A model generated the notes under the pieces. The model was given only the letters and a program-made list of their open reading frames with translations, was not told the DNA's origin and did not search any database. DNA of 17,861 nt from JBBSQE01 sp038258095 (GTDB lineage: Bacteria; Actinomycetota; Thermoleophilia; Solirubrobacterales; 70-9): the NCBI GenBank assembly GCA_038258095.1, contig JBBSQE010000036.1:1-17861 (forward strand). The letters run 5' to 3'. Shown piece by piece: positions 6,099 through 14,113 of the stretch (its first letter is position 1; every line of letters starts with the position of its first letter). The translations under genes were made by a program, and so were the position numbers.

Positions 6099-7286
6099 AT
6101 GCGCGTCCTGATCCTCGGGGGCGACGGCTACCTTGGCTGGCCAACGGCGATGAGGTTCTCGGCACGCGGCCACGAGGTCGCGGTCGTCGACAACTTCTCT
6201 CGCCGGCGCTGGCATCTGGAGCAGTCGACCGACTCACTGACACCGATCCGCACCCTCGAGGAGCGGATCGACGCCTGGCGCGAGGTCTCCGGCAACGAGA
6301 TCCACGCTCACGTGGGCGACATCGAGGATGGGGAGTTCCTCGACGGCGTCGTGGCCGAGTTCCTCCCCGAGGTTGTCGTCCACTACGGCGAGCAGGCCTC
6401 GGCTCCGTTCTCGATGCAGTCGCGCCACGCCGCCGTCGAGACGCAGTACACAAACGTCATCGGGACACTGAACCTGCTGTTCAGCATCCGCGACCGCGTT
6501 CCGGACTGCCACCTGATCAAGCTCGGCACGATGGGCGAGTACGGCACGCCCAATATCGACATCGAGGAAGGCTTCATCGAGATCGAGCACAAGGGCCGCA
6601 AGGATTCGCTGCCGTTCCCGAAGCTCCCCGGGTCCCTGTATCACTGCTCGAAGGTCCACGACTCGACCAACATCCACTTCGCGTGCAGGATCTGGGGCCT
6701 TCGCGCCACCGATCTCAACCAGGGGGTCGTCTACGGGATCGAGACCGAGGAAACCGCGAGGGACGAGCGACTGGTGACGCGCTTCGACTACGACGAGATC
6801 TTCGGCACGGTGCTCAACCGCTTCTGCGTGCAGGCGGTGATCGGGCATCCGCTCACGGTCTACGGCGAGGGAGGTCAGACGCGCGGATTCCTCAACATCC
6901 GCGACACGATCCAGTGCGTCGAGCTCGCCGCCGAGACCCCGGCCGACCGCGGCGACTTCCGCGTCTTCAACCAGTTCACGGAGCAGTTCTCGGTCACCCA
7001 GCTCGCCGAGCTGGTGAAAACCTGCGCGGCCGAGGTCGGCCACGACGTCGACATCAAGACCTTCCCGAACCCCCGCGTCGAGCTAGAGCACCACTACTAC
7101 AACGCCACCCACACGAAGCTTCTCGACCTCGGCCTGGAGCCGTCCCTGCTCGGCGACGAGCTGGTCCGCTCGCTCCTCACCGCGATCGAACGCCACTCCG
7201 ACCACGTCATCCCCCGCGCCATCGAGCCCCACACCCGCTGGAACCCGGGCGAGCTCGAGGGCGGGTTGGTCTCGAAGACCGAGTAG
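6099..7286 (+). CDS. sqdB: UDP-sulfoquinovose synthase (SQD1/SqdB/Agl3 family)
   Basis: This 395-residue short-chain dehydrogenase-like enzyme makes UDP-sulfoquinovose from UDP-glucose and sulfite using bound NAD. The nucleotide motif GGDGYLGW is at residues 7-14. Family-specific blocks are HYGEQASAPFSM at 95-106, KLGTMGEYGTPNIDIEEG at 141-158, YHCSKVHDS at 181-189, TDLNQGVVYG, and GHPLTVYGEGGQTRG. The catalytic trio is visible as T144, Y181 and K185, close to plant SQD1 numbering. The plant/cyanobacterial GDGYCGW block has Leu12 here in place of Cys. Length is normal for the family. The product feeds either sulfolipid or, in Sulfolobus (Agl3), sulfoquinovose-bearing N-glycans. No SqdX/SQD2-like GT4 or SqdC/SqdD gene is in view; the neighbours are GT39 and GT2 enzymes. 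The enzyme assignment is firm; the end product is open. Confidence 0.93.
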   Translation: MRVLILGGDGYLGWPTAMRFSARGHEVAVVDNFSRRRWHLEQSTDSLTPIRTLEERIDAWREVSGNEIHAHVGDIEDGEFLDGVVAEFLPEVVVHYGEQASAPFSMQSRHAAVETQYTNVIGTLNLLFSIRDRVPDCHLIKLGTMGEYGTPNIDIEEGFIEIEHKGRKDSLPFPKLPGSLYHCSKVHDSTNIHFACRIWGLRATDLNQGVVYGIETEETARDERLVTRFDYDEIFGTVLNRFCVQAVIGHPLTVYGEGGQTRGFLNIRDTIQCVELAAETPADRGDFRVFNQFTEQFSVTQLAELVKTCAAEVGHDVDIKTFPNPRVELEHHYYNATHTKLLDLGLEPSLLGDELVRSLLTAIERHSDHVIPRAIEPHTRWNPGELEGGLVSKTE

Positions 7287-7337
7287 CGCCTGAAGGCCGC
7301 GCTGGCGCCTGAAGCTGCGCTGGGCCTGAGGCCGCGG
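7286..7337 (+). repeat. Three imperfect tandem copies of a GCGCCTGAAG-type unit
   Basis: Copies begin at 7286 (GCGCCTGAAGGCCGCGCTG), 7305 (GCGCCTGAAGCTGCGCTG) and 7323 (a degenerate GGCCTGAGGCCGCGGG), starting on the last base of the sqdB stop codon. The unit is about 18-19 bp. GGCC-TGA-GGCC at 7323-7333 may fold, so a termination role is possible but weak. Confidence 0.5.
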
Positions 7338-7385
7338 GCCAATCTCGCGGGGCATCCCGGCGTACCCCTCGTCGATGTCGACAGT

Positions 7386-7589
7386 TTGCGGGGGAGAGAT
7401 TCGCTTGGACGCTCGTGTTGCACGGATTGCGGCAGGCAGGGAGGGCGTCAGGCCTTCGAGGACGATCGCGAGCGGGAGGTGGAGCTCGCCCTACTCGGCT
7501 ACGAGGTGCATCGCTTCACCCACCGCCAGATCAACGAGCGGCCCGCCTGGGCGGCCGCATCGCTGCGCGCGCTTCTCGCCGCGATTTGA
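7386..7589 (+). pseudogene. C-terminal remnant of a DUF559-type endonuclease-like gene
   Basis: In the 347-bp gap between sqdB and ilvB, one frame ends with RQAFEDDREREVELALLGYE followed by VHRFTHRQINERPAWAAASLRALLAAI and TGA 7587-7589. This pattern (AFE-x-DR-x-R-E, GYEVxRFT, a Gln-rich turn, then a closing Leu/Ala helix) is the C-terminal half of the DUF559 domain, a restriction-endonuclease-like fold common in actinobacterial accessory genes. The preceding 16 codons (Cys-rich, MRGRDSLGRSCCTDC) do not look like the family, and the remainder of the domain is absent. I treat it as debris from a lost gene rather than a working 67-residue protein. The rest of the gap holds the tandem repeats, the ilvB promoter, and nothing else I can support. 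Confidence 0.5.
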
Positions 7590-7617
7590 GTCGCCCGAAC
7601 AGGCGGAAACCCGCTGC

Positions 7618-7623
7618 TAGCAT
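7618..7623 (+). promoter_or_regulatory. Putative -10 hexamer of ilvB
   Basis: TAGCAT lies 10 nt before ATG 7634, without a Shine-Dalgarno sequence. There is no leader peptide or obvious attenuator hairpin between it and the gene. Confidence 0.4.
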
Positions 7624-7633
7624 CGGCCCCACG

Positions 7634-9310
7634 ATGCGCGCCGCAGATGCACTGATGGAGAGCCTCAAGACCGAGGGGGTCGAGCACGTTTTCGGCATCC
7701 CCGGCGGGGCGAACCTGCCGACCTACGACGCCCTGGTCGACGCGGATCTGCGCCACGTTCAGGTTCGCCACGAGCAGGGGGGCGGGCATGCCGCTGAGGG
7801 ATATGCGAAGGCCTCGGGTCGGGTCGGCGTCGCCCTGGCCACCTCAGGCCCCGGTGCGACCAACCTCGTCACCGCGATCGCCGACGCGATGCTCGACTCC
7901 GTTCCCACCGTCTTCATCACCGGCCAGGTCCGCACCGACCTGATCGGGACCGACGGCTTTCAGGAGGCGGACATCCTCGGCTCGACGCTGCCGTTCGTCA
8001 AGCACTCCTTCCAGGTGACGGATCCGCGCCACATCCCCGAGTTCGTCCACGAGGCATTCCACATCGCCTCGACCGGCCGCCCCGGTCCGGTTCTGCTCGA
8101 CATCCCGCAGGATCTGTCGCGCGCGGACATCGAGTACGAGCCCCGCACCGACCCGGTCGAGCTGCCCGGCTACAAGCCCTCGACCGAGGGCAACATCAAG
8201 CAGATCCGCATCGCGGCCAAGGCCCTCGCAAACGCGCGCCGGCCCGTCTTCTACACGGGAGGCGGCGTCATCAATGCCAACGCATCGACCGAGCTGCGCG
8301 AGCTCGCCGCCTGTGATGACTTCCCGGTCACCTCGACGCTGATGGGCCTCGGCGCGTTCCCATCATCGGACGAGCACTGGCTCGGGATGCTCGGGATGCA
8401 CGGCACCCGCACCGCCAACTACGCCATGGACCAGGCCGATCTGATCGTCGCGATCGGCGCCCGTTTCGACGACCGGATCACCGGCAAGCTGAGCGAGTTC
8501 GCCCCGCGCGCGAAGTTCATCCACATCGACGTCGACCCGGCCGAGATCTCGAAGAACATCCCCGCTCACATCCCGATCGTCGGAGATGCCGCGCTCGTGC
8601 TGCCCAAGCTGTCGCGTGAGTACCGCGCCCTCCAGACCGACTCGAACCGCCTCGAGGGCTGGTGGAGGCAGCTTCGCGGGTGGCAGGAGGAGTACCCGCT
8701 CGCATACGAGAACTCCGACTCCGAGATCAAGCCCCAGTTCATGGTCGAGGCGATGCACCGGGCCACGCAGGGGGACGCGATCATCACCTCCGACGTCGGC
8801 CAGCACCAGATGTGGGCCGCGCAGTACTACGGTTTCGACAAGCCGCGTCGCTGGATCAACTCCGGCGGCCTCGGCACGATGGGCTTCGGGCTTCCCTCGG
8901 CGATCGGCGCGAAGGTCGCCTGCCCCGACGAGCACGTGGTCTGCCTGGCCGGCGACGGGAGCCTGATCATGAACGTCCAGGAGTTCGCGACTGCCGTCCA
9001 CGAGGAGATCCCGGTCAAGGTCTTCCTCATGAACAACGGCTACATGGGCATGGTCCGCCAGTGGCAGGAGCTCTTCTGGGAGGGCCGCTACAGCTCCGTG
9101 GAGATGGGCCCGAGCCCCGACTGGGTGAAGCTCGCCGAGGCCTTCGGCGCGACCGGCCTGCGCTGCGACGACCCCGCCGACCTCGAGGAGATGATGGGCG
9201 CGGCGCTCGAGGCCGAGGGCCCGGTCCTCGTCGATGTGCGTGTCAGCCGCGAAGAGAACTGCTTCCCGATGATTCCCGCCGGGGCCGCCGCCAGGGACAT
9301 GGTGGGTTGA
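7634..9310 (+). CDS. ilvB: Acetolactate synthase, large (catalytic) subunit
   Basis: This 558-residue ThDP enzyme joins two pyruvates, or pyruvate and 2-oxobutyrate, in the first common step of branched-chain amino acid synthesis. The N-terminal Pyr domain has FGIPGG at 20-25 and the catalytic Glu at E47 in RHEQGGGHAAEGYA; the middle FAD domain includes FYTGGG and GMLGMHGTRTAN; the C-terminal PP domain has the ThDP motif GDGS at 440-443 through NN at 467-468. The GMVRQWQELFW block is typical of AHAS large subunits. I chose ATG 7634 because the fold begins directly there and the in-frame extension to 7415 is translated gap sequence. ilvN follows 3 nt downstream, which supports AHAS over other ThDP carboligases. 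Confidence 0.95.
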   Translation: MRAADALMESLKTEGVEHVFGIPGGANLPTYDALVDADLRHVQVRHEQGGGHAAEGYAKASGRVGVALATSGPGATNLVTAIADAMLDSVPTVFITGQVRTDLIGTDGFQEADILGSTLPFVKHSFQVTDPRHIPEFVHEAFHIASTGRPGPVLLDIPQDLSRADIEYEPRTDPVELPGYKPSTEGNIKQIRIAAKALANARRPVFYTGGGVINANASTELRELAACDDFPVTSTLMGLGAFPSSDEHWLGMLGMHGTRTANYAMDQADLIVAIGARFDDRITGKLSEFAPRAKFIHIDVDPAEISKNIPAHIPIVGDAALVLPKLSREYRALQTDSNRLEGWWRQLRGWQEEYPLAYENSDSEIKPQFMVEAMHRATQGDAIITSDVGQHQMWAAQYYGFDKPRRWINSGGLGTMGFGLPSAIGAKVACPDEHVVCLAGDGSLIMNVQEFATAVHEEIPVKVFLMNNGYMGMVRQWQELFWEGRYSSVEMGPSPDWVKLAEAFGATGLRCDDPADLEEMMGAALEAEGPVLVDVRVSREENCFPMIPAGAAARDMVG

Positions 9311-9313
9311 CCC

Positions 9314-9859
9314 GTGGAAGCTGGAACTCCCGATCTCGTCAAGCTTGAGAGCATCCACATGCCCGGTGCGCTCACAGGCCGCCGGCACGTTCTCTCGATC
9401 CTGGTTGAGAACCGGCCGGGTGTCCTTGCGCGGGTAGCGGGTCTGTTCTCGCGCCGTGGCTTCAATATCGACACGCTCGCGGTCGGACCGACCGACGATC
9501 CCGCCGTCTCCCGCATCACGTTGACGCTCGACGGTGCGGTCCATCCGATCGACCAGGTCACCAAGCAGCTCCACAAGCTCGTCAATGTGCTGAAGATCCG
9601 CGACATGGAGCCCGAGGAGACGATCGCGCGCGAGATGGCCCTCTTCAAGGTCACGGCCGCGGTCGAGAACCGTGCCGAGATCATGCAGTTCGCAGAGATC
9701 TTCCGGGCCAAGATCGTTGATGTCTCACGCCGCAAGATGACGATCGAGATCACCGGCACCGCCGACAAGATCGAGGCCTTCGAGCGGATGATCCGCCCGC
9801 ATGGTCTGATCGAGATGGCGCGCACGGGCGAGATCGCGATCGCTCGCGGCGGCGACTGA
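9314..9859 (+). CDS. ilvN: Acetolactate synthase, small (regulatory) subunit
   Basis: A 181-residue partner of IlvB that activates it and gives valine feedback control. The N-terminal ACT domain is clear: HVLSILVENRPGVLARVAGL, then FSRRGFNIDTLAVGPTDDP and SRITLTL. A second ACT-like domain follows (ALFKVTAAVENRAEIMQFAE..., IEITGTADKIEAFERM). The start shown is GTG 9314, 3 nt after the ilvB stop; ATG 9359 (MPGALTGRRHVLS) would give 166 residues, nearer the usual family length, and is a serious alternative. Translation is probably coupled to ilvB. The usual downstream neighbour ilvC is absent and menF comes instead, after 12 nt. Confidence 0.93.
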   Translation: MEAGTPDLVKLESIHMPGALTGRRHVLSILVENRPGVLARVAGLFSRRGFNIDTLAVGPTDDPAVSRITLTLDGAVHPIDQVTKQLHKLVNVLKIRDMEPEETIAREMALFKVTAAVENRAEIMQFAEIFRAKIVDVSRRKMTIEITGTADKIEAFERMIRPHGLIEMARTGEIAIARGGD

Positions 9860-9871
9860 GCGGGGCGGCCG

Positions 9872-11272
9872 ATGTCGGTCCTCCTTGACACTCCGGCGCT
9901 CCTCGACCGGCTCGGCGATGAGCTGAGCAGGGCCGGGAGCAAGCGCCGCACCCTCGTCAGCCTCACGACTCCCGTAGAGGGGATCGACCCCTGCGCGACG
10001 GCATTCAGCTCCCGGTTCGCTTCCGACCGCTGGTTTTGCTGGCAACAGCCGGATCGCGAGTTCGCCCTGGCCTGCCTCGGGTCTGCCGTGGACTTCGAGT
10101 CGCGCGGGCCCGACCGATTCAACGAGGTCGCCGAGGACTGCTCCGCGCTGCTGAGACGAGCGCGGATCATCGTCCCTGACGGGGTCGGCCCCGGCGTCGG
10201 TCCGATCTTCACGGGCGGGTTCGCTTTCAGTGGCGATGGGGGCGGGTCCGGAACCTGGTCTTCATTTGCCCCCGCGGCGATCAGCCTTCCGGAGCTGTCG
10301 ATCTGTCGCGACGGCGAGCGATTTCATCTGACCGTCAACGTCATTGCGGGCCCCACACGCGACCCGCAGGAGCACATGTCGCGAATCGCGGCGCGGATGA
10401 CCTCCCTGCGCAGCCCTTCGCTGCCGATGCTCGAACCCGCTCGGGTCGGCAGGGTGACCGTGCAGGGGGCGCGGCTGCCCGGCGAGTTCGAGCGCTCGGT
10501 CGCGGCTGCCACGGACCGGATCGCCGCCGGGGGGCTGAGCAAGGTGGTGCTGGCACGCGAGGTCGTAGTTGGCGCGCCGTCGGCACACGACCCGGCGGCC
10601 ATATTCGGCGCGCTGCGCGAGCTCTTCCCATCCTGTTTCTGCTTCTGTGTCGGCACCCCAGAGGCCGCCTTCCTGGGTGCCAGTCCCGAGTTGCTGGTCC
10701 GCCGCAGCGGAGCGAGCGCTTCAACCGTCGCTCTCGCCGGCTCGACCCGCCGCAGCTCGGACCCGGCCGTCGACGACCATCTGGGAGAGCAGCTTTTGCG
10801 CTCCGACAAGGACCGCCGCGAGCAGGAGATCGTCACGAAGCGCATCGTGCGCACCCTCCGGCCGCACTCGGTCTGGGTTGAGAGCACGCCGGAGCCGACG
10901 GTGATCAAGGTCGCGAACATCCAACATTTGGCGACGCCGATCGTCGCCCAGCTAGCCGACTCCCACTCGGCGATCGAGCTGGCGGGCCTCCTTCACCCGA
11001 CGCCGGCCGTCGGAGGCGAGCCGTGGCCGCTGGCTGCGGAGACGATTGATGAGCTGGAGCGGATAGACCGCGGGTGGTATGCGGGGCCCGTCGGCTGGAT
11101 GGATGCCGCGGAGGATGGAGAGTTCTGTGTGGCGCTTCGCAGCGCCGTCCTGCGTGACCGCGATGCCCATCTCTTCGCCGGGGTCGGTGTCGTGGAGGGG
11201 TCAGACCCGGCGGCCGAGCTGGAGGAGACCGAGATCAAGATGGGAGCGCTGCTGCCGCTGCTGGCTGAATAG
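9872..11272 (+). CDS. menF: Isochorismate synthase (menaquinone pathway)
   Basis: This 466-residue chorismate-utilising enzyme converts chorismate to isochorismate, the entry step to menaquinone. The C-terminal two thirds carry the family blocks: SKVVLARE at 223-230 with the general base Lys224, FLGASPELL at 267-275, LAGSTRR at 288-294, HPTPAVGG at 375-382, RGWYAGPVGW at 400-409, and GVGVVEGSDPAAELEETEIK near the end with metal-binding Glu residues. The N-terminal part is poorly conserved, as usual. The start is ATG 9872, 12 nt after ilvN, so it is likely co-transcribed with ilvBN. Siderophore (EntC) or salicylate-type synthases share these motifs, but convergent menD 23 bp away makes the menaquinone role likely. 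Confidence 0.9.
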   Translation: MSVLLDTPALLDRLGDELSRAGSKRRTLVSLTTPVEGIDPCATAFSSRFASDRWFCWQQPDREFALACLGSAVDFESRGPDRFNEVAEDCSALLRRARIIVPDGVGPGVGPIFTGGFAFSGDGGGSGTWSSFAPAAISLPELSICRDGERFHLTVNVIAGPTRDPQEHMSRIAARMTSLRSPSLPMLEPARVGRVTVQGARLPGEFERSVAAATDRIAAGGLSKVVLAREVVVGAPSAHDPAAIFGALRELFPSCFCFCVGTPEAAFLGASPELLVRRSGASASTVALAGSTRRSSDPAVDDHLGEQLLRSDKDRREQEIVTKRIVRTLRPHSVWVESTPEPTVIKVANIQHLATPIVAQLADSHSAIELAGLLHPTPAVGGEPWPLAAETIDELERIDRGWYAGPVGWMDAAEDGEFCVALRSAVLRDRDAHLFAGVGVVEGSDPAAELEETEIKMGALLPLLAE

Positions 11273-11295
11273 CGGGGCCGCCGAGTCGGGACCGG

Positions 11296-13047
11296 TCAGG
11301 ACGGCCGTTCCTCAAGTGCGCCCGACACGGCGGCATGGAGCTCGGCACGAATCGCGGCCCCGTCGGACGAGAATCGCACCTCGATCAGATCGTCCTCGCC
11401 GTGCAGGGCTTCCGGGAAGAGGCTGAGATCGTCGACGCGCGCGTGGGATAGGCCGAACGTTTTTGCCGCCGCGGCGAAGTCGACCTCGCGAGGCGTCGCG
11501 AGGAGCTCCTCGAACTCCTCGGAGGCCATGACGCCGGTCTGCGGCAGGTGGTCGAAGATCCGGCCGCCACCGTTGTTGATGATTACGATGCGAACCGGCG
11601 TCTCGGCCGAGCGCACCAGAGCCAGAGAGCCGATGTCGTGGAGCATCCCGATGTCGCCTGAGATGATCGTCGTCGGTCTGCCGGTGGCATGGGCGGCCCC
11701 GATGCCGGACGCGACGAGCCCGTCGATCCCGTTCGCGCCGCGGTTGGCCAGGAACATCACGTCGGCCACGATGGACGGCGAGAACGACTCTTGGTCGCGG
11801 ATCGGCATGCTCGAGGCGGTGTAGACGAGGTCTCCGTCTCGGAGGTTGTTCGCGAGATACCCGTAGAGGGCCGGTTCGCCCGGTGCCTCGGATCTCGCCA
11901 TGGCATCGGACAGGGTCTCCCAAGCCGCAGTGTCGGCATCGAGCCAACCCGTCGGCTTCGGTTTCGCGTCGCCCTTCCCGCAGCGCTCCGCCAGTCCGGC
12001 CGCGATCGCGACGAGATCGCCGCGAATCATCGCCGCCGCGCGGTTCGTCGGCTCGTTCCAGCCGCCGGTGCCGGCGAGGACGATCTGGTCGATCCCGGGC
12101 CGCGCGAGCCAGGCGCGCAGGGGCTTGCTCGTCGGCATATCACCGAAGCGCAGGGCGAGGTCGGGTTTGCGCTCTGCGATCGGATCCGCGCGCAGGAGCG
12201 AGTCATAGGCGGACACGACGTAAGAGCGGTCGTGCGGCCCGCTGCGCATCTGCGACAGCGGGTCGGTGAGGATCGGCATGCCCGCCGCCGCGGCGAGGGC
12301 GGCGAGTGGCTCCCGCAGGCCGGTGTCGGTCTGGCGGCCGGCGATGATGACGCCGCTCTCGGACCCGGTGATGCGCTCGGCGAGCATGTCGAGGATCTCG
12401 GTCCTGGGTCCGGCCGGGAAATCGGTCGAGGCGGTCAGCGGTCGCTCATCACGCCCCTCCAGCGCCAACGGGTCCGAGGCCGTGACGCCGCCCTCGACTT
12501 CGATCGGCGCAAGCGGTTCACGTAGCGCCAGATTCAGGTGGACGGGGCCCGGCCGGGAATCGCCTCGCGATGCTCCGAAGGCGCGGCAGGCGATCGAGCG
12601 GACGTGGAGCAACCCGGCGTCGTCGGCGTCGTGTGTGCCGACCTCGCTAAACCAGCGGACCGAGGATCCGTAGAGCTTGATCTGGTCGATCGTCGGGCCG
12701 GCTCCGATGCCCCGGAGCTCCGGGGGCCGGTCGGCGGTGAGGACGATCATCGGGATGTTCGAATCGTGGGCCTCGGCCACCGCCGGGTGAAGGTTGGCCG
12801 CGGCCGTTCCGGAGGTACAGAGGATGACCACCGGCGAGCGTGTCGCCTGTGCCGCGCCGAGGGCGAAGAACCCCGCCGAACGCTCGTCGACGATCACCGT
12901 GAGGTCGATCCCTTCCTCCCGGCTCAGGGCGACGGCATACGGCGTGGACCGCGAGCCGGGGGAGAGGACCGCGTGGCGCACGCCGCACCGGGCCAGCTCC
13001 TCGGTGAAGGCCGAGGCCAGGGCGGTGTTGTGGTTCGTCGGATCCAC
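11296..13047 (-). CDS. menD: SEPHCHC synthase (2-succinyl-5-enolpyruvyl-6-hydroxy-3-cyclohexene-1-carboxylate synthase)
   Basis: A 583-residue ThDP enzyme that adds the succinyl semialdehyde unit from 2-oxoglutarate to isochorismate. MenD markers are LSPGSRSTPY at 28-37, catalytic E55 in VDERSAGFFALG, TADRPPELRGIGAGPTIDQ in the Pyr domain, and the ThDP motif running from G464-D465 (GDIGMLHDIGSLAL) to N491-N492 in INNGGGRIFDHLPQ. The SPGSRST and NGGGxIF blocks separate it from acetolactate synthase. The start is GTG 13047, 10 nt after the menC stop. It is the last gene of the minus-strand men run and converges with menF. The 23-bp gap contains an 8-bp self-palindrome (GACCGGTC) but no convincing terminator. 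Confidence 0.95.
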   Translation of the reverse strand: MDPTNHNTALASAFTEELARCGVRHAVLSPGSRSTPYAVALSREEGIDLTVIVDERSAGFFALGAAQATRSPVVILCTSGTAAANLHPAVAEAHDSNIPMIVLTADRPPELRGIGAGPTIDQIKLYGSSVRWFSEVGTHDADDAGLLHVRSIACRAFGASRGDSRPGPVHLNLALREPLAPIEVEGGVTASDPLALEGRDERPLTASTDFPAGPRTEILDMLAERITGSESGVIIAGRQTDTGLREPLAALAAAAGMPILTDPLSQMRSGPHDRSYVVSAYDSLLRADPIAERKPDLALRFGDMPTSKPLRAWLARPGIDQIVLAGTGGWNEPTNRAAAMIRGDLVAIAAGLAERCGKGDAKPKPTGWLDADTAAWETLSDAMARSEAPGEPALYGYLANNLRDGDLVYTASSMPIRDQESFSPSIVADVMFLANRGANGIDGLVASGIGAAHATGRPTTIISGDIGMLHDIGSLALVRSAETPVRIVIINNGGGRIFDHLPQTGVMASEEFEELLATPREVDFAAAAKTFGLSHARVDDLSLFPEALHGEDDLIEVRFSSDGAAIRAELHAAVSGALEERPS

Positions 13048-13057
13048 GGGAGGAACG

Positions 13058-14110
13058 CTAGAGCCGGCGGCGCCTCAGGGCATCCTCGTCGATCTCGACA
13101 CCCAGCCCCGGCCCCTCCGGCAGGTACAGCAGGTCACCCTCGAGACGGCATCCTGCCGAGGCGATCGTCTCGGCGAAGAGCTCCTGCGTGGCCAGGCCGT
13201 GGGCGATCCCGGCGTCGAGCTCCTCGTTTCGCAGGCCCTGGACGGCGTGGGCGGCGGCGGCGATGCCGACCGGCCCATCGAGCGCACTCGAGACGTAGAC
13301 GGGAAACGTCTCGCGGAAGTGGGAGAGGTCGATCAGCCCTGCCTTGGAGAGCTTGACCGTGATCAGGTCGCAGGCATCGGCCTGGAAGGCGTCCTGGGCA
13401 TCCATCGGGTCGGCGACCGACTCGTCGGCGGCGATCAACACCTCGACGTCCTCCTTCAGCTCGGCCATCTTCTCGAGGTCCGCCACCGGTTGCTCGACGA
13501 GCTCGATGTCGAAGTCGTCGATCAGGGAGATGGACTCCAGGGCGGAGGCGACATCCCAGGTCCCGTTTGCGTCGACCCGGATCCGCGCCTTGGGGCCGAC
13601 GGTGTCGCGAACCGCCTCGACGGTGTCGAGATCGACCCCCTCGCCGATCTTCAGCTTGAAGGTCGAGAAGCCCCGTTCCGCCCATGCCTCGGCATCCGCG
13701 GCCACCTCGCCCGGCGTCCCCGCGATGAGCGTCGCGTTGCAGCGCACCGGCGCTCCGTCACCGGCCCCGAAGGTCAGCTCGTGCCACGCGGATACTCCCG
13801 CTCGCTTCGATCTGAGGTCCAGCTCGGCGGTGCGGATCGCGCACAATGTCGGCGCCGCGAACCCGAAGTTGTCGACGAGGTCGGGGAAGATCGGCTCGGC
13901 CGCCCAGGCGTTCAGCTCGGTGACGACCTGCTCGAGGTCCGCGCCGCCGCGAAGCGCCAGCGGAACGGCCTCACCCAGGCCCTCGCGGCCATCCTCGTCG
14001 CGAATCCGCAGCAGGGCCATCTCACGCCGCTCGAGGGCTCCCGTCGCGGTCACATAGGGGCGCCGGAAGGGCAGCGTGTAGGGGACGACCTCCGCCGAGG
14101 CGATGTTCAC
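13058..14110 (-). CDS. menC: o-Succinylbenzoate synthase (enolase superfamily)
   Basis: A 350-residue enolase-superfamily enzyme dehydrating SHCHC to o-succinylbenzoate. The complete OSBS active-site set is visible: K152-x-K154 (FKLKIG), metal ligands D180 (RVDANGTWD), E206 (ELVEQP) and D229 (AADES), and K253 (TVKLSK) on the opposite face. N-terminal capping domain blocks include PFRRPYVTATG and REGLGEAVPLA. The start is GTG 14110, 3 nt after the menA stop. From sequence alone, dipeptide epimerase or N-succinylamino acid racemase would also fit the superfamily; position between menA and menD settles it as OSBS, though dual activity is known in this family. Confidence 0.9.
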   Translation of the reverse strand: MNIASAEVVPYTLPFRRPYVTATGALERREMALLRIRDEDGREGLGEAVPLALRGGADLEQVVTELNAWAAEPIFPDLVDNFGFAAPTLCAIRTAELDLRSKRAGVSAWHELTFGAGDGAPVRCNATLIAGTPGEVAADAEAWAERGFSTFKLKIGEGVDLDTVEAVRDTVGPKARIRVDANGTWDVASALESISLIDDFDIELVEQPVADLEKMAELKEDVEVLIAADESVADPMDAQDAFQADACDLITVKLSKAGLIDLSHFRETFPVYVSSALDGPVGIAAAAHAVQGLRNEELDAGIAHGLATQELFAETIASAGCRLEGDLLYLPEGPGLGVEIDEDALRRRRL

Positions 14111-14113
14111 CGG

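Noticed and set aside
7415..7633. N-terminal extension of ilvB back to 7415
   Set aside because: The extension is Arg/Ala-rich, runs out of frame with the DUF559 fragment, and precedes a canonical AHAS N-terminus at ATG 7634.
8363..9574. Long antisense open frame (about 400 codons) opposite ilvB and ilvN, with similar ones opposite ndh (600-1277) and opposite menC/menD (12794-14140)
   Set aside because: High GC leaves antisense frames open. These translate to Arg/Asp/Val/Gly-rich sequence without domains, while the sense strand carries clear catalytic motifs.
11273..11297. Terminator between convergent menF and menD (GACCGGTC palindrome at 11290-11297)
   Set aside because: A short self-complementary palindrome with no loop or T-run; too weak to call.
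11296..13047. Second acetolactate synthase
   Set aside because: It shares the ThDP fold with ilvB, but SPGSRSTP, TADRPPELR and the NNGGGRIF block are MenD-specific.
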